DNA of 64,000 nt from Clostridium sp. AM30-24 (lineage in GTDB: Bacteria; Bacillota; Clostridia; Lachnospirales; Lachnospiraceae), in the NCBI RefSeq assembly GCF_003480435.1, contig NZ_QUJB01000011.1, positions 30,864 to 94,863 on the forward strand, in the 5' to 3' direction. The position numbers were made by a program, and so were the translations under genes. Within the stretch, counting starts at the first letter, position 1. The number at the start of each line of letters is the position of its first letter. Of this stretch, positions 38,186-46,995 are shown one piece after another. Below the pieces are notes generated by a model. The model made no database searches and was not told where the DNA came from. It worked only from the letters and a program-made list of their open reading frames with translations.

Positions 38186-39379
38186 ATGGCAAAAGCTAAG
38201 TTTGAAAGAACCAAACCGCATTGTAACATTGGTACCATTGGACACGTTGACCATGGTAAAACAACATTAACAGCAGCAATCACAAAAGTTCTTGCAGCAA
38301 GAGTTGCAGGTAACACAGCTGAGAACTTTGAAGATATCGATAAAGCTCCGGAAGAGAGAGAGCGTGGAATCACAATCTCTACAGCTCACGTTGAGTATCA
38401 GACAGAAAAGAGACACTATGCACACGTTGACTGCCCAGGCCATGCTGACTATGTAAAGAACATGATCACTGGTGCTGCTCAGATGGATGGTGCTATCCTC
38501 GTTGTAGCTGCTACTGATGGTGTTATGGCTCAGACAAGAGAGCACATCCTGCTTTCCCGTCAGGTAGGCGTACCGTACATCGTAGTATTCATGAACAAGT
38601 GCGATATGGTTGACGATCCGGAGCTTCTTGAGCTCGTAGAGATGGAGATCAGAGACCTTCTTAACGAGTACGAGTTCCCGGGCGATGACACTCCGATCAT
38701 CCAGGGTTCCGCTCTTAAGGCTCTTGAGGATCCGAACGGTGAGTGGGGCGACAAGATCATGGAACTTATGGACGCTGTAGATAGCTACATTCCGGATCCG
38801 GTTCGTGACACAGATAAGCCGTTCCTTATGCCGATCGAGGATGTATTCACAATCACAGGTCGTGGTACAGTTGCTACAGGCCGTGTAGAGCGTGGTACTC
38901 TTAAACTCAACGATGAGGTTGAGATCGTTGGTATTCACGAGGAGACTCGTAAGACAGTTGTAACTGGTATCGAGATGTTCCGTAAGCTCCTTGACCAGGC
39001 TCAGGCTGGTGATAACATCGGTGCTCTTCTTCGTGGTGTTCAGAGAACAGAGATCCAGAGAGGTCAGTGTCTTGTTAAACCGGGTTCCGTAACCTGCCAC
39101 AAGAAATTCACAGCTCAGGTTTACGTTCTTACTAAAGACGAGGGTGGCCGTCATACACCGTTCTTCAACAACTATCGTCCGCAGTTCTACTTCAGAACAA
39201 CAGACGTTACAGGCGTTTGCGAGCTTCCGGAAGGTACAGAGATGTGCATGCCGGGCGACAACGTTGAGATGACAATCGAGCTTATCCATCCGGTAGCTAT
39301 GGAGCAGGGTCTTCGTTTCGCTATCCGTGAGGGCGGCAGAACTGTTGGTTCCGGTAGAGTTGCTACAATCATCGAGTAA
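38186..39379 (+). CDS. tuf: Elongation factor Tu
   Basis: 397 residues, complete. P-loop [15 protein letters not shown], switch [24 protein letters not shown] and NKCDMVDD are intact. It delivers aminoacyl-tRNA to the ribosome. ATG 38186 follows AAGGAGG. A clear terminator lies 80 bases after the stop. Only this tuf copy is in the window. Confidence 0.97.
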   Translation: MAKAKFERTKPHCNIGTIGHVDHGKTTLTAAITKVLAARVAGNTAENFEDIDKAPEERERGITISTAHVEYQTEKRHYAHVDCPGHADYVKNMITGAAQMDGAILVVAATDGVMAQTREHILLSRQVGVPYIVVFMNKCDMVDDPELLELVEMEIRDLLNEYEFPGDDTPIIQGSALKALEDPNGEWGDKIMELMDAVDSYIPDPVRDTDKPFLMPIEDVFTITGRGTVATGRVERGTLKLNDEVEIVGIHEETRKTVVTGIEMFRKLLDQAQAGDNIGALLRGVQRTEIQRGQCLVKPGSVTCHKKFTAQVYVLTKDEGGRHTPFFNNYRPQFYFRTTDVTGVCELPEGTEMCMPGDNVEMTIELIHPVAMEQGLRFAIREGGRTVGSGRVATIIE

Positions 39380-39460
39380 TCAACGAATCTAATACCGAGG
39401 TGCTTTGCACCGAAAAAATAAATATAGTATCTCCGTGAGATATTTGTGTCCAAGCGCAAG

Positions 39461-39493
39461 AGACCCGCAGAACTTTGTTCTGCGGGTTTTTCT
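39461..39493 (+). terminator. Terminator after tuf
   Basis: ACCCGCAGAAC (39463-39473) / GTTCTGCGGGT (39477-39487), 3-nt loop, followed by TTTT. The rest of the 304-base gap to 39683 holds small hairpins only. Confidence 0.85.
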
Positions 39494-39683
39494 GTTGTAA
39501 AGAAACTTAGAGATAATTTAAAGATGACGAAAAAGAAGAACAGAAAAAAGAACAGGAAAAGAGAATAGCAGGTTAAATACGAATAATGCTTTACTTCTAT
39601 ATAGGAGGATGATACGATAGAGATAGACAATTCTGCGTTACGGAATAGGATGGGGTTGTCCAGAATATACGGGAGATAAAACT

Positions 39684-40829
39684 ATGAAGAAAAGGTACAA
39701 AGTTCTTGGGGCGGCGTTTGTGATGACTGCGACCATAACGATTCCGGTATTTGCGGGGACATGGGGTCAGGATCTGGCAAGACCGGCAAATCAGGGGGGA
39801 ATTTCAAACTGGTGGTATCGGAATGATGACGGCAGTTATCCGAGTAATACTTGGACATGGCTGGATGGAAACAGAGATGGAGTCAGTGAATGCTATCGCT
39901 TTGATGCAAATGGCTGGTTGTATGTGAGCACGAAGATTGATGGATTCGACGTAAATGATTCAGGCGCATGGCTGGTGAATGGGACGGTCCAGACAAAGAA
40001 AAGCAGTACAGAAAATCAGGGCGGTACTGCATCGGAAACTTCGAAGAAGAATCAGTGGGTGACTGATTCAGTCGGATCCAAATATTATGATTCGAAGGGA
40101 AATGTCAGCATTGGCTGGAAAAAGATCTCAGGCACAAAATATTATTTTGACGAAAATGGCTATATGGCAACAGGATATCAGGAGATTGACGGAACGGGCT
40201 ATTACTTCTTGAATAATGGTAAACAGTCAACAAAGACAGTTCATGATTCATCCGATGGTGTTTATTATGTAATTGAAAAAGGCAGCCATAGAGTTACAGA
40301 TATTGTGGAAGAATCGGAATGGTGGGCCTATAAAAAAGATGCAGACAGAGATAGTGCTGACTTGTCAAATGTTGTGACGACCGATGGAACGGAACAGAAA
40401 ACAGGAACCACAGGCTCGCTGCAGAAGCTGACAGACGCAGGTATCTATGAGGACTGGGCGATGGCCTGCTTCGAACTGATCAATCAGGAACGGAAGAAAA
40501 AAGGAATTGCAGAGTTGGAATACGATGAGGAGATCCAGGAGGCATGTAATATCCGCGCGCAGGAGATCGAAGAATCCTATTCCCATACGCGGCCAGATGG
40601 AACCAGCTGCTTTACCGTGCTCGAGGAAGTGGGAATCAGAAATGGATCCATGGGAGAGAACATTTATGAAAGTCCGGTAACCCCGGAAGCAGCTGTAAAG
40701 GGGTGGATGAATTCCAAGGGACATAAGGCAAATATTTTAAATAAATCATTTAAAAAATCGGCGATAGGTTTTTATTATGATCCAGACAGCACATGGAAGT
40801 ATTACTGGGTTGAGTTATTTACAAATTAG
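39684..40829 (+). CDS. Secreted CAP/SCP-domain protein with cell-wall-binding repeats
   Basis: 381 residues. Signal peptide MKKRYKVLGAAFVMTATI to VFAG. Residues ~25-100 carry the same module as the protein at 30496 (WWYRNDDGSY, WTWLDGNRDGVSECYRF, GAWLVNG). Two choline-binding-type repeats follow (GWKKISGTKYYFDENGYMAT). The C-terminal ~125 residues are a CAP domain (FELINQERKKKG, YSHTRPDGTSCF, MGENIYE, WMNSKGHKANIL) with the histidine and glutamate positions. Secreted, wall-attached; CAP function in clostridia is unclear. The ribosome site is weak (GGGAGAT). Confidence 0.88.
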   Translation: MKKRYKVLGAAFVMTATITIPVFAGTWGQDLARPANQGGISNWWYRNDDGSYPSNTWTWLDGNRDGVSECYRFDANGWLYVSTKIDGFDVNDSGAWLVNGTVQTKKSSTENQGGTASETSKKNQWVTDSVGSKYYDSKGNVSIGWKKISGTKYYFDENGYMATGYQEIDGTGYYFLNNGKQSTKTVHDSSDGVYYVIEKGSHRVTDIVEESEWWAYKKDADRDSADLSNVVTTDGTEQKTGTTGSLQKLTDAGIYEDWAMACFELINQERKKKGIAELEYDEEIQEACNIRAQEIEESYSHTRPDGTSCFTVLEEVGIRNGSMGENIYESPVTPEAAVKGWMNSKGHKANILNKSFKKSAIGFYYDPDSTWKYYWVELFTN

Positions 40830-40994
40830 AAGCAGGAGATGAGAATTACATACACCTAACTGATTTTACGCTTGACTAACCAATAGTTTGAAGAGTATCC
40901 TGTAAATGGAAGATACAAATGGATTGAAATTACTATAATTTACAGATAATATTCAATGCGGCGGTCATGCAGTACAGAATCAGGGGGCGTTATT

Positions 40995-41207
40995 ATGCAG
41001 GCGTTATCAACGGCAAGAGCAGGAGAACGTTATATCATCAAGTGGATGCTTGGAAATCAGAAAGTGATGGATTTCCTTCATCGCCACGATTTTTGTGAGG
41101 GAAATCCAATCGATGTGATCCAGCAGAACGATGACTGGATGATCATCGGAAATGATGGATGCAGAGTCGCGATAGGCTGTGAGGTCGCGGACAGAATTCA
41201 GGTTTAG
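40995..41207 (+). CDS. FeoA-like small protein
   Basis: 70 residues from ATG 40995. The C-terminal half (GNPIDVIQQNDDWMIIGNDG then RVAIGCEVADRIQV) follows the FeoA SH3-like barrel pattern. FeoA assists the ferrous transporter FeoB, but no feoB is present, and orphan FeoA-like proteins of unknown role are common in clostridia. The upstream in-frame ATG (40956) gives a poor N-terminus. A 19-bp hairpin follows at once. Confidence 0.65.
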   Translation: MQALSTARAGERYIIKWMLGNQKVMDFLHRHDFCEGNPIDVIQQNDDWMIIGNDGCRVAIGCEVADRIQV

Positions 41208-41210
41208 ATC

Positions 41211-41257
41211 ATAAGAGCTGCGGCAGACAGATAAAAAATGTCTGCCGCAGCTCTTAT
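41211..41257. terminator. Perfect 19-bp hairpin after the FeoA-like gene
   Basis: ATAAGAGCTGCGGCAGACA pairs fully with its complement at 41239-41257. No long T-run on either side, so termination strength is uncertain; it lies between convergent units. Confidence 0.65.
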
Positions 41258-41311
41258 GATGATTTGCAGCATTGGACAAAAGCAGTGGTATCCTACATAC
41301 GCGGATCAAAG

Positions 41312-41416
41312 CTATTTCATTTTCGCAAGGTTTTCACGGTTGATCAGACCGGTATTCTCGGGAGCCAGATTGCAGTGGAGGGAGATCACGTCTGAAGGAA
41401 ACAATTTGAGAGCAGA
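41312..41416 (-). pseudogene. D-2-hydroxyacid dehydrogenase fragment
   Basis: Directly behind the glycerate kinase stop an open stretch reads (34 residues) SALKLFPSDVISLHC then NLAPENTGLINRENLAKMK*. This matches the NAD-binding domain of D-2-hydroxyacid dehydrogenases (DVISLHCPLTPET...GLIN...KMK), where the normal protein continues KPGA-L-INTARG. Both ends are missing, so it is an internal remnant. Hydroxypyruvate reductases of this family act beside glycerate kinase, which suggests an ancestral pair. Confidence 0.7.
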
Positions 41417-41417
41417 C

Positions 41418-42557
41418 TTATCTTGATCTTCCAAGTTGAAATAAACGAAACACATTTTCTGCTGTCTTTTCCAGATTCGCCTCCGCCTGTCTCATCACAT
41501 CTTCTAACGGCATAACGCCCGGAACCGTGTCAAAGATTGCGTCGATGCCAAAACTGTAAAGCGTTTCACATCCCTCACCCTTCGCCCCGGCTATTGCAAT
41601 CACCGGAACATTCCGTATTTTTTTCGCACGGCTTGCCACGCCAACCGGAACTTTTCCGAGGGCAGACTGGAAATCGATTCGCCCTTCTCCTGTGACCACC
41701 AGATCCGCATGTCTCACATGTTCATCGAAATCTGTAAGGTCCAGAACCAGATCGATTCCTGAGCAGATCGTCACCGGAAAATACGGAAGAATTCCGCAGA
41801 GCAGTCCGCCTGCCGCCCCGCTTCCATCGGTATCTGCGGCATCGCAGTGGAGTTTATCCTTTAAAATCGCAGCATAGTGCACAAGGGCTTCATCCAGAAT
41901 TTTGATCTGCTTCTCGTCGGCACCTTTCTGCGGACCGAATACAGCGGCTGCGCCGAGAGCTCCGCAAAGATGATTTTTTACATCACAGGCAACTACAAAT
42001 TCACATCCCGCGGCTTCTTTTAGAAGTCCATCTGTGGAGATCGAGGCAAGTTCACTTAAATGAACACCTCCGGGTTCCAGTTCCCTTCCATCCGCATCGA
42101 GAAAAGAGATTCCAAGAGCGCGGGCCAGACCGGCCCCGCCATCTGTCGTAGCACTTCCTCCGAGACCCAGAATGAACTTTTTAACCCCATGTTCCAGAGC
42201 ATGACGGATCAGCTCTCCGGTTCCAAAGGTCGATGCATGCAGGGCATCCCGCTCTTCCGGCTTTAATAAGGTGAGTCCGGATGCAGCGGCAGTTTCGATC
42301 ACAGCGCTGCCGTCCGGCAGAAGCCCATACTCGGCAGTGATCGGACGGCCGAGTGGATCATGAATCGGGACGGTGACTTTTGTTCCGTGCATGGCAGCGA
42401 TCAGGGCATCCACGGTTCCTTCTCCGCCGTCGGCGACAGGAATTTTTGTGACGGTCACGTCTGGAAGCACGTTTTTTGCAGCGCGTTCGATGGTGTCGGT
42501 GACTTGTCTGGCAGAGCAGCTCCCTTTAAAGGAATCTGCAGCGATCAGTATGTTCAT
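41418..42557 (-). CDS. glxK: Glycerate kinase
   Basis: 379 residues from ATG 42557, with AGGAGG 8 bases upstream; TTG 42563 is an in-frame alternative. It phosphorylates D-glycerate (GlxK/GarK type I family). Seen are MNILIAADSFKGSCSA, PVADGGEGTVDAL, LGLGGSATTDGGAG and VVTGEGRIDFQS. Cytoplasmic. It is transcribed leftward with a TATAAT about 60 bases upstream. The remnant of a hydroxyacid dehydrogenase abuts its 3' end. Confidence 0.94.
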   Translation of the reverse strand: MNILIAADSFKGSCSARQVTDTIERAAKNVLPDVTVTKIPVADGGEGTVDALIAAMHGTKVTVPIHDPLGRPITAEYGLLPDGSAVIETAAASGLTLLKPEERDALHASTFGTGELIRHALEHGVKKFILGLGGSATTDGGAGLARALGISFLDADGRELEPGGVHLSELASISTDGLLKEAAGCEFVVACDVKNHLCGALGAAAVFGPQKGADEKQIKILDEALVHYAAILKDKLHCDAADTDGSGAAGGLLCGILPYFPVTICSGIDLVLDLTDFDEHVRHADLVVTGEGRIDFQSALGKVPVGVASRAKKIRNVPVIAIAGAKGEGCETLYSFGIDAIFDTVPGVMPLEDVMRQAEANLEKTAENVFRLFQLGRSR

Positions 42558-42814
42558 GTTCAAGACCTCCTTGCAAACACAGTAAAACCACCGTACTGAG
42601 TGGTCGATATCACCATTATAACAAAAAAATCAGGGTACAGACATGTGCCATGATAAATTTACCGCAAAATATTGGTTTGTTGCATTTCTCTTAAATTTCT
42701 GTGAACTCCCTTTTTTTTCGCGTGGCGGTATGTTAGAATGGTTATTACGCGCGGGTGCCCCGGAAAAGGGGGAAAGCCCGGGGAAAAAGAGATAGAATGG
42801 AAGGAAACGAAATC

Positions 42815-44002
42815 ATGAAAAAAATCATAAAAGTAGGTATCTGCGTTGCAGCAGCGGCTGTGATCGCAACAGGATGCGGTAATAAGAGTCAGGACGCTGC
42901 GAGCAGCTCTGCATCTACAGAGCAGACAACAGCCGCAGCCACAGAGACTGAGACAGTATCCGAGAAAAAACTTCACGATGAGGAGAGTGTGACTCTCGGT
43001 GATTACAAGAACCTGACTTTCTCCGCAAAGGAAGAGGAAGTGACAGATGCCCAGGTCGAGACAAAATTAAAGGAACTCTGCGCAGAGTACCCGGTGACTG
43101 TCGAGGGACGTCCGGCTGAGGAAGGCGATACCGCAAATATCGACTACTCCGGAACGAAGGACGGCGTTGCATTTGATCACGGAACAGCGGAAGGTTATGA
43201 TCTGAAGCTCGGCAGCGGCACCTTCATTGATGGCTTCGAGGATGGCATTGTCGGCATGAATGTCGGCGATGAGAAAGACTTAAACTTAAAGTTCCCGGAT
43301 AACTACGGCAGTGCAGATCTTGCAGGCAAGGAAGTCGTATTCCATGTGAAATTAAACCAGTTAAAATCTGAGTCCGCCAGCAAGGTAGACGATGATCTCG
43401 CAAAACGTTACTATAACGATGATACAGCAACGCTTGACCGCTTAAAAGAGGAAGTACGCGCAGACCTTAAGGCAGAGGCAGACAGCAAGTTCTTCAACGC
43501 CGCAGGCAGCGAACTCTTAAATGAAGTGATCAATAACTCTGAGGTTACAGCAGATCCAGATGCCGTTGATGATATGTTCAACCAGTTAAAGAGCACATAT
43601 TCCAGCTATGCGAGCAGCTATGGCCTTGAGTTCGACCAGTTCCTCAGCATGTTCCTCGGAACCGATGAGGACGGACTCCGCGCAACAGCAGAGAACCTTG
43701 TGAAGCAGCAGCTTGTTTTAAACGCGATCCAGACCGAGGAGAATCTCAGCGCGAGTGAGGAGCAGAAAGACAGGCTTGCCGTTATGAACTACTTTAAAAA
43801 CGCGGCACAGATGACGGCAACTTACGGTGAGGACTCTGCAAACCAGATTTTCGATATGGGCGCTGTTTACTACTATCTGATCGATAACTCCACATATGTG
43901 GAGGCACCGGAGACGGATGCGGAGACAACCGAGGCTGAGAACATCCTCGAAGAGAAGGAAACCGCGGTGGAGGAGAGCGAGAGCACAACAGCGGCAAACT
44001 AA
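42815..44002 (+). CDS. Trigger-factor-like FKBP-type peptidyl-prolyl isomerase lipoprotein
   Basis: 395 residues from ATG 42815 (AAGGAAA upstream). Lipoprotein signal ending VIATGCG. Residues ~75-180 are an FKBP/trigger-factor PPIase domain (EEGDTANIDYSGTKDG, GSGTFIDGFEDGIVGMNVGD), followed by a helical trigger-factor-C-like region and an acidic Thr/Glu-rich tail. It probably folds exported proteins outside the membrane, like PrsA-type foldases. The HAD gene begins 11 bases after its stop. Confidence 0.88.
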   Translation: MKKIIKVGICVAAAAVIATGCGNKSQDAASSSASTEQTTAAATETETVSEKKLHDEESVTLGDYKNLTFSAKEEEVTDAQVETKLKELCAEYPVTVEGRPAEEGDTANIDYSGTKDGVAFDHGTAEGYDLKLGSGTFIDGFEDGIVGMNVGDEKDLNLKFPDNYGSADLAGKEVVFHVKLNQLKSESASKVDDDLAKRYYNDDTATLDRLKEEVRADLKAEADSKFFNAAGSELLNEVINNSEVTADPDAVDDMFNQLKSTYSSYASSYGLEFDQFLSMFLGTDEDGLRATAENLVKQQLVLNAIQTEENLSASEEQKDRLAVMNYFKNAAQMTATYGEDSANQIFDMGAVYYYLIDNSTYVEAPETDAETTEAENILEEKETAVEESESTTAAN

Positions 44003-44013
44003 GAGAGAACACA

Positions 44014-44805
44014 ATGAAGAGAAAAGCATTATTTTTTGATATTGATGGGACGCTTCTGGTGGATGCTTCAAAAGAACTTCCAAAGAGCGCGGCGATCGCC
44101 CTTACAGAGGCACGCCGCGCCGGGCACCTGATATTTATCAACTCCGGGCGGACGAGATGCCTGATGAAGGACGTTGAGGGAAAAGTACCGGTTGACGGTT
44201 ACCTCTGCGGCTGCGGAACTTACATAGAGGCGGAGGGAAAAGCCCTGCTTCACAGGAAAATTTCCGCAAAGCGCCGGATGGAGCTTCAGAGAGCGATCCT
44301 AAAGTATAAGCTTGATGGAATCCTTGAGGGGCCGAAGGCATGTACCGTTCAGGTCGGTGTCTCCCACATGGCTGAGATTGAGCATGTGAAAAATGTGGTC
44401 TACAAGAATCAGGGACTTGCCAGCGCAGACTGGAATACGGAACTGGTAGATTTTGATAAATTCTGCGTTCTTGCGGATAAAAACAGCGACGAGAAAAGTT
44501 TCCTGAAGGTCCTGGCTGGTGACATGACCGCTATCGACCGGGGACATGGACTCTATGAATGCGTGCCGACGGGATATGACAAAGCAACAGCGATGGAAGT
44601 GATCCTGAAGCGATATGGGATCGCGAAGGAAGATTCCTATGCATTTGGTGACAGCATGAATGATCTGGCGATGATCCGGTATGCCGGAAACAGCATTATC
44701 ATGGAGAAACATGCAAAAGGGCTGGAGCCATATGCCGACTTCATTACAAAAGATGTCGAAAATGACGGAATTGCATGGGCGTTTGAGCAGCTTCATATCA
44801 TATAA
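44014..44805 (+). CDS. HAD-superfamily (Cof-type) sugar phosphatase
   Basis: 263 residues. DxD motif FFDIDGTLL at the start, NSGRT (motif II), the C2-type cap in the middle and YAFGDSMNDLAMI (motif IV) near the end. Cof-type enzymes dephosphorylate sugar phosphates or flavin and PLP intermediates; the substrate is not readable. Probably translated with the upstream lipoprotein gene, although no functional link is evident. Confidence 0.9.
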   Translation: MKRKALFFDIDGTLLVDASKELPKSAAIALTEARRAGHLIFINSGRTRCLMKDVEGKVPVDGYLCGCGTYIEAEGKALLHRKISAKRRMELQRAILKYKLDGILEGPKACTVQVGVSHMAEIEHVKNVVYKNQGLASADWNTELVDFDKFCVLADKNSDEKSFLKVLAGDMTAIDRGHGLYECVPTGYDKATAMEVILKRYGIAKEDSYAFGDSMNDLAMIRYAGNSIIMEKHAKGLEPYADFITKDVENDGIAWAFEQLHII

Positions 44806-45022
44806 GGGATAAAGTCCGGCGGAGATGGCTGTTTCCAGCGGGCAGAAAGCGTACAAAAGCGCAGGTCTGTGCCCATGCGTACCGGGTGTGCTTCGAACCA
44901 TGTCGAAACTTGCGTTCAAAAACTACTTTTCAATTGGCGGAAAATGTATTATATATTATAAGAAAAAGGAAGTGTGCGCGGGCAAGGGCGGACGCTGACG
45001 AGGCATAAGGGGGACGAAAACA

Positions 45023-45169
45023 ATGAGCATGGAAAGACGGTGCAAAAGTGCTCTGGAAGAAGAAAACCAAAGGCTTCGCGAAGAGAACGACAGGCTGATG
45101 GATATCGTGGTACAGATGAAATGTACGCTGAACCGCCTGGTGAAAGAGTATATTACGGAAAGTAAATAG
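45023..45169 (+). CDS. Small coiled-coil protein, 48 residues
   Basis: ATG 45023 with GGGGGA at 45009. The product is Glu/Arg/Leu-rich with heptad spacing (ALEEENQRLREENDRLMDIV) and ends TLNRLVKEYITESK, so one amphipathic coiled coil. It has its own upstream AT-rich promoter-like region and is closed by a very strong terminator, which supports a real gene. No known family recognised. Confidence 0.6.
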   Translation: MSMERRCKSALEEENQRLREENDRLMDIVVQMKCTLNRLVKEYITESK

Positions 45170-45205
45170 TGAAAAAGGCGGCAGTAGAACGGAAAACTGC
45201 AGCCA

Positions 45206-45253
45206 GAAATAACCGCGGACGTGCTGCCTTGGGCAGCGGTCCGCGGTTATTTC
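45206..45253. terminator. Strong bidirectional terminator
   Basis: GAAATAACCGCGGAC / GTCCGCGGTTATTTC with an inner GCTGCC/GGCAGC stem. It lies between the coiled-coil gene and the convergent wall-binding gene. Confidence 0.8.
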
Positions 45254-45310
45254 ATATATCAGGGGGAAATTGTCGGCGGCAGATCCTGAAAATGGAACGG
45301 ATAAGCAGTG

Positions 45311-46639
45311 TTATTGCACGATTCCGGCCGTATTCACGGTCCAGATCTTCCCGTTTGCGTCTTTGATATCCTTATATCCGCGTCCAAGCTCCGGCTTCTC
45401 GGAGGAAGTGGAGGAAGCGGAGGCCTTCTGTACATTTCCTGTTGTTCCGACGAGGTAGGTCACGCCGCTTAAGTCGGCAGGAGCGTATCTCTGGTCTGCA
45501 GTGGCATCCTGTCTCTTTCCGTAGACATAGAGGATTCCGTCCCGAAGACCATGGTAGCCCTGTCCTTTTTTATCACCGTCGGTGTGGAAGAACCAGTTTT
45601 CGGTCTCGCCGGTTTCCTCGTTGTAGATCGTCTGTTTTCCGGTCTTTACGATGCCGTCCTCGCCGAAGTAGAAGTTTGCGATCTCATCGCCTGTCACGTT
45701 TGCGACCTGTCTTCCGGTCTGCATGATGCCGAGGTCGCTGAATGCGTATTTTTTCGCGTTGATCGTGAACAGGGAATTTCCTTTTTTATCAGAAACGTAA
45801 GGTTTTCCGGCTTTAAAATAAAAGGTGTAGATCTCGTCTGCCGTGTGGATTCCCGGAATACCTTCGATGGAGTGGAATCCTTCTGCCCGCTTTCCGTCCC
45901 CGGCAGTGCCATAGTACTGGTAATCCGTGATCTTTGGGGATACGGCGTTGCTGGCTGTCTCGTCAGATGCGTTTTTAGACGGCATTAGAACCCATCCGGT
46001 CTGCATTTTTCCATCAATGAAGGTGTAGTAGCTCCCGTCGATCTTCTTATCGTACTGGGTGGTCACCATCTTTCCGTCGGAGTTGAAGTAGTACCAGCTC
46101 TCGGAAGCTCCCGGCGCGTGGCTGTTCTCCTCCAGGCGGACCCAGCCTGTCCGCATGAAGCCGTCTTTTTCTGTCCCCAGATAGTAGGTTGCCCCGTCGA
46201 TATCCGTCTTTCCGGTTGCCATATGGCCGGCTTCATCGAAATAGTACCATCTGGAATCAAATTTCACCCACTTGGAGACAGCGGACTTTCCGTCCTTCTC
46301 AAAGTAGTACCAGAAGGTATCCGGTGTCTCAGGGGAGTCCGGATCTTCCTCATTCTTTAATTCTACCCAGGCGCTTGTGACCATTTTTCCTTCTTCATCT
46401 ACATAGTACTCGTCGATCTTTGCGTTCTTTACGATCTGTCCGTCCTCGCCGAGATAGAACCAGTCATCTCCGCGCTTCCTCCAGGCATCAGTGGTGAGAT
46501 ACCCGTCCTCGTCATAGTAGACCTTCGCGTCACCTTCGGTCACCCAGCCGTGAGATGCCGCGTAGACCGGAAGTCCGGAGACCATCGCCATAAATGCTGC
46601 TGCGGATAAGACCGCAGCGATCTTTGTCTGTTTTTTCAT
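45311..46639 (-). CDS. Secreted cell-wall-binding repeat protein
   Basis: 442 residues. Signal peptide MKKQTKIAAVLSAAAFMAM to VYAA, then almost entirely choline-binding/glucan-binding-type repeats (WFYLGEDGQIVKNAKI, RWYYFDEAGHMATG, SWYYFNSDGKMVT). No catalytic domain is seen, so it is a pure wall-binding or scaffold protein. The start is set by AAGGAGAG before ATG 46639. Paralogous repeats are common in this family of bacteria. Confidence 0.88.
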   Translation of the reverse strand: MKKQTKIAAVLSAAAFMAMVSGLPVYAASHGWVTEGDAKVYYDEDGYLTTDAWRKRGDDWFYLGEDGQIVKNAKIDEYYVDEEGKMVTSAWVELKNEEDPDSPETPDTFWYYFEKDGKSAVSKWVKFDSRWYYFDEAGHMATGKTDIDGATYYLGTEKDGFMRTGWVRLEENSHAPGASESWYYFNSDGKMVTTQYDKKIDGSYYTFIDGKMQTGWVLMPSKNASDETASNAVSPKITDYQYYGTAGDGKRAEGFHSIEGIPGIHTADEIYTFYFKAGKPYVSDKKGNSLFTINAKKYAFSDLGIMQTGRQVANVTGDEIANFYFGEDGIVKTGKQTIYNEETGETENWFFHTDGDKKGQGYHGLRDGILYVYGKRQDATADQRYAPADLSGVTYLVGTTGNVQKASASSTSSEKPELGRGYKDIKDANGKIWTVNTAGIVQ

Positions 46640-46995
46640 AATCGTTTTCTCTCCTTTTTGATCTGAATATGGAAATGTTTTATGGTGTCACTGTTGTTCG
46701 TGCAATGCATGAACGGTAACCTGTTTTTGCTTACCGGCTGATTATAACAGGCTGGCGAGGCCGGATTCCAGTGTGGGTTTCTGGCAGATCTGGGGCGCCG
46801 TGGAAAGCGTTTCAGGGGCTGGAAAATACGGAAGAAAAAGGCGGGAAATGCTTTCGGGAGGGACCTGCGAAAACCTTACAAAAATATGATCTACTGGACT
46901 GGATGCGGTCCGCATGGTATAATCGAGAAAGGTAAAATTGGCGAAAATTCATATGGCTGAATTTTTGCGTCTTGAGAGAGGAGAAGGTATCACTT
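46640..46995. promoter_or_regulatory. Divergent promoter region
   Basis: 356 bases without a gene. Leftward: a TATAAT at 46746-46741 for the wall-binding gene, with no clear -35. Rightward: TGGACT (46895-46900), 17 bp, TATAAT (46918-46923) for the TPP enzyme. ATGCATGAACGGTAACC near 46705 resembles the GTAACTG repeat family. Confidence 0.5.

Noticed and set aside
38267..39289. 340-residue frame opposite tuf, and similar long frames opposite fusA and the large GT2 gene
   Set aside because: Antisense shadows of strongly biased genes; no starts with ribosome sites and no family features.
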